This document shows positions 54,280 through 61,728 of a stretch of 64,000 bases of DNA, piece after piece. The notes below the pieces were generated by a model. The model was not told the origin of the DNA. It did not search any database and saw nothing but the letters and a program-made list of their open reading frames with translations. The first letter of the stretch is position 1. Each line of letters opens with the position of its first letter. Origin of the DNA: Sulfuritalea sp. (GTDB lineage Bacteria > Pseudomonadota > Gammaproteobacteria > Burkholderiales > Rhodocyclaceae); NCBI GenBank assembly GCA_030651305.1, contig JAUSCI010000054.1:25048-89047 (forward strand). The letters run 5' to 3'. The position numbers and the translations under genes were made by a program.

Positions 54280-54557
54280 TGGAACCGCATAGCCGCCCGG
54301 CCTGGTTCGAAGAGGGCGACAACATTCGCGTTGCCGATGCCTTCGTCGTCGACCTCATGCTCAACGCCTGCGGTGAAACCTACGACTCCTTGCAACGACA
54401 TGCGGAAACCATCGCGCTCGATGGCATCCCCGTCCGTACCGTCAACCTGCAAGGCCTGTTGCTGACCGAGCAAACCACCCGCGACGAGGACATTGCCGAT
54501 CGCATTGTTCTGGAACGGGCGTTGGCGGTCTTGAGCGCGCATCGCGAAAGGCCGTAA
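54276..54557 (+). CDS. Nucleotidyltransferase-like fragment (C-terminal part)
   Basis: 93 residues. The tail DGIPVRTVNLQGLLLTEQTT followed by R-D-E-D-I-A-D-R-x-x-L-E-R-A-L matches the end of MNT-fold nucleotidyltransferases (pattern G-I-P-V-x-x-x-x-L-x-x-L-L-x-T-K...R-x-K-D-x-x-D). The N-terminal catalytic part with G-S and D-x-D is absent and is not found in the 250 bases upstream in any frame. It is probably a truncated or minimal partner of the small protein before it. Confidence 0.45.
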   Translation: MMEPHSRPAWFEEGDNIRVADAFVVDLMLNACGETYDSLQRHAETIALDGIPVRTVNLQGLLLTEQTTRDEDIADRIVLERALAVLSAHRERP

Positions 54558-54568
54558 GGAAGGTCGCG

Positions 54569-57508
54569 ATGACCACCGCTCGACGCCATGCCTGGCGCCC
54601 CTATAAACAGCACGAGAAGGGCTTCCTGCTGATAGCGCTGGTTGCTCTCCTCACCCTGGGCGGCCTGTATTTTCTGGTCAGCAATCTTTCGCCGGAATTC
54701 ATGCGCGGGCGCAACCAGCAACGGACAGGCGCCGCACTGACCGAGGCGCGCGAAGCGCTGATCGGCTACGCCATTAGGTATCGCGAATCGAACCCCAATA
54801 CGTCTACTGGCGCCTTGGACAAAGTGTATGGCTATCTGCCGCTGCCGGACCTGGGCAGTTCCCGCAACAACAATTCGACCGATATCGATTGCTATTTGAA
54901 GGAAGGCTGCGAAGCCTACAACTTCTCAGGCAACGGGATCAATGTCACGGTCATCGGCCGTTTTCCCTGGCGCACGCTGGGCACCGGGCCCATCAGAGAC
55001 GGCAACGGCGAATGCCTTTGGTATGCGGTTTCCGGCAGCCATCAGCGCAACCAGCCCGACCCGACCCGACAGATGAACTGGGATACCCTGAGCCAATTGG
55101 ATGTGGTCGTCGCCAACGGCACGGCCGCCATGGTCAGCGCCATTACTTCGGCCCACGATCGTCCGATCGCGGTCATTTTCTCGCCGGGGCCGCCGCTCGC
55201 GGGCCAGGATCGCAGCATCTCGGCGACCGACGGCGTGACCGAGTGCGGCGGCAACTATGCCGTCAACAACTACCTGGATCCGGCGCTTGCCTCGGATCTG
55301 GCGGGCATCACCAACTATCTGACCGGAACCACCAACAAAGCCAGCGGCGACACTTCCGTCACCAACAAATCCCTGTCGGCCAACGGCGTCATAAACCGCC
55401 GCAGTGACGCAACGATGTTTGCCGGCAATTGCCCGCCCAACGATACCTCGCCATGCGCGATCGTCGCCAACGATACGGGTGCCGCGGTCACCAGCGAACT
55501 GCTGTTTCGAACCCTGCGCGGCTCGAGCTATTTCCGCACCGACATCAACGCCATGCTCGAGCGCATGGTCGGTTGCCTGCGTGACCAGTTTGCCGCCGGT
55601 GGCAGCCTCACTCTGGACGCCAACAGCACAGGATTGCCTGCGTCGCCCGCCGACAAGACAGCGGGCCGCATCCCAACCAGCACCTGCTACGACGACACGC
55701 AGAACCCACTGGGTTACTTCAGCCACTTCAAGGACCAGATCTTCGTCGCGAAACCCGGCACCGGTTCATGGGACAACACCGTAGCCGTCGATGGTGTCGC
55801 CCAAACGTCATGCTCGGCGGCGCTCATCTTCGGCAGTCAGCGCGGTGCCGGCCAGTCTCGCGGTACAACAGCCGAACGCAATACGCCGGCCAGCTATCTT
55901 GAAGACCCCAACCTCACCGGCTTCATTGCCGTCGGCACGCCGAGCTTCGCCGGTCCAAGCCTGTTCAGTGTTATCAATGCAAGCAGAACCAATCAGCACG
56001 ACATCGATCGATGTCTCGTTGCTGGCACTTGGACGGTCAGTGCTGGATGTCACTCGGCAGAGCAGGACATCGTGCGTTGCGTACCTGCTGGTGCAGGTGC
56101 AAGCTTCACCTCGGTGGTCTCGCCAGCCTTGCCCGGCAGTTTCAGTCAGCTCTCCGCCTATGACCCCGCCATACGAACCTTGACCCTGGGCGCGCTGGGC
56201 GTGCGTACCAGCGACGGCGCGCCCGCCTACGCCCTTTACGGCTGTACCTGGACGCCGGAAACGCATCTCACGGCTACAGGGCTGCGCGTTTATTTCCGTT
56301 TCGAAATCGCGAATCGAGGCGACGGCTTCGTCTTCGCCATGATCGACGGCGATCGAAATTCGGCGAACGTCTGCGGCGCGGCGCGCCAGCATTTGGGTTA
56401 TTCGGGCAATAACGACCCCGACCAAAGCAGCAACGGATTGCTGCCAAGTATCGCCAACAATGAAACCGCCATTGTCGAGTACCCCAAGATTGGTATCGAA
56501 TTCGACAACACGAAAGCGACCGGAACTACCACCACTTCAGGCAATCCGCTCACCGCCGGTCGCAACGATCCGGACTACACCCCACCGCAGGACAACGATG
56601 CCCACGCGGCAATTGTCTATTGGGGCGGTGAAACCGCCATAGCTACAGGCACAGCCTGCAATGCCTCCAATCAATGCCCCTACACCGGCACCTGCGGCAC
56701 GCTCGGCAATTGCCCGGCAGTGCGCTACTGCAATACCGTTAATCACAAGTGTTACCTGCGCCCGGAGTATGACGACAACGTGCACAGCTTTCCTCTGCCG
56801 CCGGATGCGTCAGCCCGCCCGGCGCCACGCAATCCGCCGGCCGTTGATCCTTTTCCGAACCCTGTCTACAGCCCGCCCCCAGGCTTGGTGACCCTTGACC
56901 GCCTCGGCAGCACGACGACCAGCAACCGCGATTTTCATGTCCGCGTCGAGGTCACGCGAACCTATAACGGCTCCCCCACGGATGCCAAGGATCGCAAGGG
57001 AACCTACAAAGTTGAAACATGGATCGTTGCGGAAGGCGTAGACACTCAGCAGATCACGGCCGTGAAGAACACCACCCGACCCATGAGTGAGCTCTATTCC
57101 GGGCTCGCCGCCACCCTTTCCAACGACGGCATCCGCTACGACCAACCGCGCAATGCCTGCGTCTTGGGGGTATGTCCCGCTGGACAAAGTTGCGCCTCAG
57201 GCACCTGCTATGAGACCGGCCCACCCACGATCTACGATCTGCCGATAGGCGCCTGCGATGCCCAGCAAAAGTGCAGCGGTCCGCCGCTCCTGAAACACAA
57301 TGCCTGCATTTCGGGCGCCTGCCCGGCCGGATCCGGGCAGGCGTGCGGCGCCGATAACTTTTGCTACGATGCGCTTTACTCCTGCGGATCAGATAATGTC
57401 TGCTACGCCGAAGCCTTCCGCACCATGCGGCTTGGCTTCACCAACGGGCAAGGCACACAGGATCAAGTCATCAACATTTCCGACTTCTTCACCACATGGT
57501 TACCATGA
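54569..57508 (+). CDS. Giant pilin-like protein with L-type lectin domain, candidate pilus-tip adhesin
   Basis: 979 residues from ATG 54569 (AAGGAAGG upstream). N-terminus HEKG-FLLIALVALLTLGG resembles a prepilin cleavage site but lacks Glu at position 5. The next segment LTEAREALIGYAIRY is shared with the minor pilin encoded downstream. Residues about 545–690 look like an L-type (legume) lectin fold: GLRVYFRFEI, GDGFVFAMIDGD, ARQHLGYSG, GIEFDNTKATG, AIVYWGG. Cys-rich stretches follow at 696–730 and 861–945. I know no named family with this architecture. Probably displayed by the pilus to bind glycans. Confidence 0.75.
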   Translation: MTTARRHAWRPYKQHEKGFLLIALVALLTLGGLYFLVSNLSPEFMRGRNQQRTGAALTEAREALIGYAIRYRESNPNTSTGALDKVYGYLPLPDLGSSRNNNSTDIDCYLKEGCEAYNFSGNGINVTVIGRFPWRTLGTGPIRDGNGECLWYAVSGSHQRNQPDPTRQMNWDTLSQLDVVVANGTAAMVSAITSAHDRPIAVIFSPGPPLAGQDRSISATDGVTECGGNYAVNNYLDPALASDLAGITNYLTGTTNKASGDTSVTNKSLSANGVINRRSDATMFAGNCPPNDTSPCAIVANDTGAAVTSELLFRTLRGSSYFRTDINAMLERMVGCLRDQFAAGGSLTLDANSTGLPASPADKTAGRIPTSTCYDDTQNPLGYFSHFKDQIFVAKPGTGSWDNTVAVDGVAQTSCSAALIFGSQRGAGQSRGTTAERNTPASYLEDPNLTGFIAVGTPSFAGPSLFSVINASRTNQHDIDRCLVAGTWTVSAGCHSAEQDIVRCVPAGAGASFTSVVSPALPGSFSQLSAYDPAIRTLTLGALGVRTSDGAPAYALYGCTWTPETHLTATGLRVYFRFEIANRGDGFVFAMIDGDRNSANVCGAARQHLGYSGNNDPDQSSNGLLPSIANNETAIVEYPKIGIEFDNTKATGTTTTSGNPLTAGRNDPDYTPPQDNDAHAAIVYWGGETAIATGTACNASNQCPYTGTCGTLGNCPAVRYCNTVNHKCYLRPEYDDNVHSFPLPPDASARPAPRNPPAVDPFPNPVYSPPPGLVTLDRLGSTTTSNRDFHVRVEVTRTYNGSPTDAKDRKGTYKVETWIVAEGVDTQQITAVKNTTRPMSELYSGLAATLSNDGIRYDQPRNACVLGVCPAGQSCASGTCYETGPPTIYDLPIGACDAQQKCSGPPLLKHNACISGACPAGSGQACGADNFCYDALYSCGSDNVCYAEAFRTMRLGFTNGQGTQDQVINISDFFTTWLP

Positions 57509-58287
57509 GCCTTGCCGTGCCACCATCGCCGACTCTTGCCCAGCGCGGCTTCAGCCTGATTGAACTCGCCATCGTGCTGTTCATCGTCGCTCTCCTGCTG
57601 GGCGGAATGTTGCTGCCGCTGGCCGGACAGCAGGATATCCGCAGCTATGGCGACACCCAGAAAACCCTGACGGAAGCGCGAGAAGCCCTGTTTGGCTTTG
57701 CCATGGCCAATGACCGGTTGCCGTGTCCGGCATCGAGCACCAGCAACGGAGTGGAGGATCCGGTAGGCGGAGGCGTCTGCAACCACCCCTACGACGGCTT
57801 TTACCCGGCTGCCACCGTGGGTTTGGCACCCATCGACGCAAGCGGTTATCTGCTCGACGGCTGGGGCGGGGAATCCGACAATCGGGTGCGCTATGCCGTC
57901 ACCAACAATTCCACCGCGTCCCTCAGGGGCAGCGCGTTCACCACCGCGTCGGGGATGAAGACGACCGGGATCACGAATTTGGCACCCGACCTGCAGATAT
58001 GCACTACCGGAGTCAGCATGTCCATTCCAACTTCCGACAGTGCCACCTGTGCCGCGAACACTGCACTTGCTACGGACGCGGTCGCCGTCATCTATTCGCT
58101 GGGCAAGAATGCGGGATCAGCCGGTGCCGGAACGGAAGAAAACCACAACCCCAACCCCCGCTCGACGCTGACCGCCGACCGCGCCTTTGTCAACGCGCCG
58201 CAAGGCACCAATTTCGACGATCAGATGGTCTGGGTGTCCAAGAACACGCTGTTCAACCACCTGGTCGCCGCCGGCCGATTGCCCTGA
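57505..58287 (+). CDS. Type IV prepilin-like minor pilin
   Basis: 260 residues from ATG 57505, overlapping the adhesin stop (ATGA). Classical prepilin site QRG-FSLIELAIVLFIVALLL with Glu5, helix, then LTEAREALFGFAMANDRLPCP, a pattern of GspG/MSHA minor pilins, and a Cys-containing globular head. A 15-residue leader is long but acceptable. The leader stretch PPSPTLAQ is encoded by a dispersed-motif copy. Last gene of the pilus operon. Confidence 0.85.
   Translation: MSLAVPPSPTLAQRGFSLIELAIVLFIVALLLGGMLLPLAGQQDIRSYGDTQKTLTEAREALFGFAMANDRLPCPASSTSNGVEDPVGGGVCNHPYDGFYPAATVGLAPIDASGYLLDGWGGESDNRVRYAVTNNSTASLRGSAFTTASGMKTTGITNLAPDLQICTTGVSMSIPTSDSATCAANTALATDAVAVIYSLGKNAGSAGAGTEENHNPNPRSTLTADRAFVNAPQGTNFDDQMVWVSKNTLFNHLVAAGRLP
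57527..57538 (+). repeat. Copy of dispersed motif, exact 12-mer
   Basis: CGCCGACTCTTG just before the prepilin cleavage site codons of the minor pilin, encoding S-P-T-L with its neighbours. Confidence 0.65.
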
Positions 58288-58309
58288 GCCGGGCAATTCC
58301 GCACCTTCC

Positions 58310-58373
58310 AAAAGTCGGCGCCGGCTCGCTCTGCGTACCTGGGACGCCGCTTCGCGGGCAGGTAACGGCGACC
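58310..58373 (+). repeat. Long copy of dispersed repeat, intergenic
   Basis: AAAAGTCGGCGCCGGCTCGC, then CTGCGTACCTGGGACGCCGC and TTCGCGGGCAGGTAACGGCG. It lies between the convergent minor pilin and galE genes and parallels the copy inside tatB (27368–27432) block by block. CCGC-TTCG-CGGG can form a small hairpin. It may serve as terminator here. Confidence 0.75.
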
Positions 58374-58377
58374 GGTT

Positions 58378-59388
58378 TCAGGCGAAGCCCCGCGGATTCT
58401 TCCGCTGCCAGTTCCACGCATCGCGACACATGTCTTCCAGCGTGCGGCGCGCTGCCCAGCCCAGGCGCTGCCGGGCCAGCGCGGGATCGCCCCAATAGGC
58501 CGCCACGTCGCCCGGCCGGCGCGCCACGATGCGATAGGGAATCGCCTGCCCGCTGGCCCGCTCGAAAGCCCGCAGCAGATCCAGCACGCTATAGCCGCAG
58601 CCTGTACCGAGATTGACCGTCAACACCTCGCGCGGATCGCGCAGAGCCCAATCCAGCGCCGCCTGGTGGCCCTCCGCCAGATCCATGACATGGATGTAAT
58701 CGCGGACGCCCGAGCCGTCCGGCGTCGGGTAGTCGCCGCCAAACACCTGAAGCTCGGCCTGGCGTCCGACGGCGACTTGCGTGACAAAGGGCATCAGGTT
58801 GTTGGGAATGCCGTTCGGGTCTTCACCGATCAACCCGCTGGCATGCGCGCCCACCGGGTTGAAGTAGCGCAGCAGGGCAATCGACCAGTCAGGTGCCGCG
58901 ACATGCAGGTCGCGCAGGATGTCCTCGACCATCAGCTTGGTGCGGCCATAGACATTGGCCGGCCGTAGCGCAGCGGATTCCGGAATGGGACTGGAGTCCG
59001 GATCGCCATAAACGCAGGCGGACGAACTGAAGACGATGCGCCTCACCTCCGCCCGCATCATCGCTTCGAGCAGGGTCAGGGTGCCGGCGACGTTGTTGTC
59101 GTAGTAGGGCAGCGGTTGCGTCGCCGATTCGCCGACCGCCTTCAGCCCGGCGAAGTGGATCACGGCGCTGATCGAGTACTGGTCGAACAGGCCGTCCATG
59201 TCCTGCCGCGAGCGCACGTCGCCCTCGACGCAGGATACCGGCCTGCCGACAATGGCTTCCAGGCGCTGCACGGCGAGCGGTTTGCTGTTGCTGAAGTTGT
59301 CGAACAGCACCACGTCGTGCCCGGCCGCGATCAGCACCGCAGCGGTGTGCAGGCCGATGTAGCCGGCGCCGCCTGTCAGCAGGATCAT
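58378..59388 (-). CDS. galE: UDP-glucose 4-epimerase
   Basis: 336 residues. SDR-type epimerase with NAD motif TGGAGYIG, HFAGLKAVGES, catalytic Ser and Tyr-x3-Lys (FSSSACVYG ... YGRTKLMVE), and RYFNPVGAH. Converts UDP-glucose and UDP-galactose for envelope sugars. Normal length. Divergent from rpe. Confidence 0.95.
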   Translation of the reverse strand: MILLTGGAGYIGLHTAAVLIAAGHDVVLFDNFSNSKPLAVQRLEAIVGRPVSCVEGDVRSRQDMDGLFDQYSISAVIHFAGLKAVGESATQPLPYYDNNVAGTLTLLEAMMRAEVRRIVFSSSACVYGDPDSSPIPESAALRPANVYGRTKLMVEDILRDLHVAAPDWSIALLRYFNPVGAHASGLIGEDPNGIPNNLMPFVTQVAVGRQAELQVFGGDYPTPDGSGVRDYIHVMDLAEGHQAALDWALRDPREVLTVNLGTGCGYSVLDLLRAFERASGQAIPYRIVARRPGDVAAYWGDPALARQRLGWAARRTLEDMCRDAWNWQRKNPRGFA

Positions 59389-59416
59389 TTGCCAATTCCC
59401 TTGAATGAATGGCGGA

Positions 59417-59422
59417 ATTCTA
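59417..59422 (-). promoter_or_regulatory. Candidate -10 of galE
   Basis: TAGAAT on the minus strand, 29 bases from the galE ATG; the -35 is not clear. Confidence 0.35.
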
Positions 59423-59507
59423 GCCGACCCGCCTGCTGCCGCCTCGTGCCGACTTTTCGCTTATGGCCACCATCACATTTCCTGAATCCAGCGCGCCGCG
59501 CCACCGG

Positions 59508-59513
59508 TAGAAT
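59508..59513 (+). promoter_or_regulatory. Candidate -10 of rpe
   Basis: TAGAAT 28 bases before the GTG start of rpe. No good -35 in the GC-rich sequence upstream. Confidence 0.35.
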
Positions 59514-59540
59514 CGGCGGATACCTCTTTAGGAGTTCGCC

Positions 59541-60230
59541 GTGTCCAAAGACTTCAGGATTGCCCCGAGCATTCTCTCCGCCAACTTCGCCAAACTCGGC
59601 GAGGAAGTCGACAACGTTCTCAAGGCCGGCGCCGACATCGTCCATTTCGATGTCATGGACAATCATTACGTGCCGAACCTGACCATCGGCCCGTTGATTT
59701 GCGAAGCCTTGCGCAAACACGGCGTCACGGCGCCGATCGATGTGCATCTGATGGTCAAGCCGGTCGACCGCATCATTCCCGACTTCGCCAAGGCCGGCGC
59801 CACCTACATCACCTTTCACCCGGAAGCCTCGGAGCATATCGATCGCACTATCGGCCTGATTCGCGAGTGCGGCTGCAAGCCCGGCCTGGTATTCAACCCG
59901 GCGACGCCGCTCGACGTGCTCGAATACACCCTCGACAAGCTCGACATGGTGCTGCTGATGAGCGTCAACCCCGGCTTCGGCGGGCAGAAATTCATCCCCT
60001 ACGTGCTCGACAAGGCCAGGAAGGTGCGCCAGATGATCGATGCGCGCGGCCTCGATATCAGCCTCGAAATCGACGGCGGCGTCGGCCCGGCCAACATTCT
60101 GGAAGTGGCGCGGGCCGGGGTCGATACTTTCGTCGCCGGCTCGGCGGTGTTCGGCGCGGCGAAGGACAGCGATCCGCATCGCTACGACACGGTGATCGCA
60201 GCGCTGCGAGCCGAACTCAGCAAGGCCTGA
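59541..60230 (+). CDS. rpe: Ribulose-phosphate 3-epimerase
   Basis: 229 residues, start GTG 59541 behind TTTAGGAG. TIM barrel: [70 protein letters not shown] with the catalytic Asp pair. Pentose-phosphate pathway. Its stop directly abuts the stop of the convergent MerR gene (no gap). Confidence 0.95.
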   Translation: MSKDFRIAPSILSANFAKLGEEVDNVLKAGADIVHFDVMDNHYVPNLTIGPLICEALRKHGVTAPIDVHLMVKPVDRIIPDFAKAGATYITFHPEASEHIDRTIGLIRECGCKPGLVFNPATPLDVLEYTLDKLDMVLLMSVNPGFGGQKFIPYVLDKARKVRQMIDARGLDISLEIDGGVGPANILEVARAGVDTFVAGSAVFGAAKDSDPHRYDTVIAALRAELSKA

Positions 60231-60683
60231 TTACTTCTTCCTGACGCGGCGCTTCGCCGCCAGTGTCTTCCTGAGCTGAGCGCGGACTTCGCCCAGTTCG
60301 CCGAGCATGGCCTCGATGTGGCGCCGCCGCGCATCGAGTTCCGTCATCGCCGCGTCGATGCGGCCGACCAGGTATTCGAGCTGCTTTGCATGCCCCTCGC
60401 CGTGGTCGCCGTAAAGTGACAGGATGTGCTCGATCTCGGCCAGTGACATGCCGACCGCCTTGCCGCGCTGGATCAGGCCCAGGCGTACCCGGTCGCGCCG
60501 GGTATAAGCGCGGCCGCCGTTGATCCGGCGCGGCGCCAGCAGGCCCTTGTCCTCGTAGAAGCGGATCGCGCGCAGCGAGATGCCGAACTCCCGCGCCAGT
60601 TCGGTAATGCCATACAGATCGCCTTCGCCTGGTGGCGATGCCATGCTTTGGGCGGCAGTTTTGCGGGTGGCGGTTGCGTTCAT
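60231..60683 (-). CDS. MerR-family regulator, LiuR-like
   Basis: 150 residues from ATG 60683. N-terminal winged helix LYGITELAREFGISLRAIRFYEDKGLLAP, RAYTRRDRVRLGLIQRGKAVGMSLAEI, then a coiled-coil dimer helix; no metal-binding Cys, so it senses a metabolite. LiuR-type MerR proteins control branched-chain amino acid and related acyl-CoA degradation. It is divergent from SDR, carboxylase and dehydrogenase genes of that type, and a palindromic operator lies between. Confidence 0.85.
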   Translation of the reverse strand: MNATATRKTAAQSMASPPGEGDLYGITELAREFGISLRAIRFYEDKGLLAPRRINGGRAYTRRDRVRLGLIQRGKAVGMSLAEIEHILSLYGDHGEGHAKQLEYLVGRIDAAMTELDARRRHIEAMLGELGEVRAQLRKTLAAKRRVRKK

Positions 60684-60747
60684 TGCTCGCCATCCTAGCA
60701 AGCCGACGTGCCGCTTTCAAGAAATATATAGCTTAATGGACAGGATG

Positions 60748-60776
60748 TTGACGTTAACGTAAGCAGTCGGTAGCAT
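60748..60776 (+). promoter_or_regulatory. LiuR-type operator overlapping a sigma-70 promoter
   Basis: TTGACGTTAACGTAAG (60748–60763) is a near-perfect dyad resembling the LiuR operator (TTnACGTnnACGTnAA, from memory). TTGACG also serves as a -35, with a 17-base spacer to TAGCAT (60771–60776). Binding would control both the regulator and the divergent catabolic operon. A TATATA stretch at about 60725 may be the -10 of the MerR gene. Confidence 0.6.
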
Positions 60777-60824
60777 GCGATTGAACAAGCCGGCGCATGA
60801 CCGGCAACGCAAGGAGAGCGTCGC

Positions 60825-61727
60825 ATGAGCAGCGTCGAAACCAAAGACGGCAGGCCCCTTCCCCGCTACGCCAGCGTGCTGCGCCCAGGCCTGTTTGCCG
60901 GCGAAGTGCACTGGATCACCGGTGGCGGCAGCGGCATCGGTCGTTGCATCGCCCACGAACTGGCCGCGCTCGGCGCCACGGTAATCCTTACCGGCCGCAC
61001 GGCGGAAAAACTGGCGCGGGTGGCCACCGAGATCGCGCAGGATGGCGGCCACGCCGAGACCGCCGCCTTCGACATTCGCGACGAGGACGCGGTGCAGTGC
61101 GCGGTGCGGGCAGCAGTGACGAATCACGGCCGCATCCACGGCCTGGTCAACAACGCCGGCGGCCAGTTTCCCGCGCCGCTGATCGCCATCGGCAAGAAGG
61201 GTTTCGAAACTGTGCTGGCCAACAACCTGACCGGCGGCTTCCTGATGATGCGCGAGCTCTATCTGCAATCGATGCAAACGCACGGCGGCGCCATCGTGAA
61301 CATGACAGCCGACATGTGGAACGGCATGCCCGGCATGGGCCACTCGGGCGCCGCCAGAGCCGGCATGGCCAACCTGACCAAGACCGCCGCCGTCGAATGG
61401 GCGGCCAGCGGCGTGCGCGTCAATGCCGTCGCCCCCGGCTGGATCGCCTCGTCGGGCATGGACACTTACAAAGGTCCGGTGCGCGAGATGATCCCGAAAC
61501 TGAAGAAGCATGTGCCGCTGCGCCGGCTCGGCACCGAATCCGAGGTCAGCGCAGCGATCTGCTTTCTGCTGTCGAAAGGCGCCTCCTTCATTACCGGCGT
61601 CACCCTTGCCATCGACGGCGGAGCCCCTCTCGATACCCCGCTGTTCCCGATTGCGGACCACCAGCGCTCAGCGCCCTACGACGGATTCCACCGCAGCGTG
61701 ATGCCCGACGTGCTGAAGGAGCCCTGA
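60825..61727 (+). CDS. SDR oxidoreductase, trans-2-enoyl-CoA reductase (PECR)-like
   Basis: 300 residues. Rossmann motif TGGGSGIG, NNAGG, NLTGGF. The usual Ser and Tyr-x3-Lys are replaced: the segment reads HSGAARAGMANLTK with A-V-E-W-A after it. The same pattern (HSGAARAG) is found in peroxisomal trans-2-enoyl-CoA reductase and in AtuB-like proteins, as I recall them. Likely acts on enoyl-CoA thioesters. Start ATG with AAGGAGAG upstream. First gene of the operon; one base before the carboxylase gene. Confidence 0.85.
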   Translation: MSSVETKDGRPLPRYASVLRPGLFAGEVHWITGGGSGIGRCIAHELAALGATVILTGRTAEKLARVATEIAQDGGHAETAAFDIRDEDAVQCAVRAAVTNHGRIHGLVNNAGGQFPAPLIAIGKKGFETVLANNLTGGFLMMRELYLQSMQTHGGAIVNMTADMWNGMPGMGHSGAARAGMANLTKTAAVEWAASGVRVNAVAPGWIASSGMDTYKGPVREMIPKLKKHVPLRRLGTESEVSAAICFLLSKGASFITGVTLAIDGGAPLDTPLFPIADHQRSAPYDGFHRSVMPDVLKEP

Positions 61728-61728
61728 C

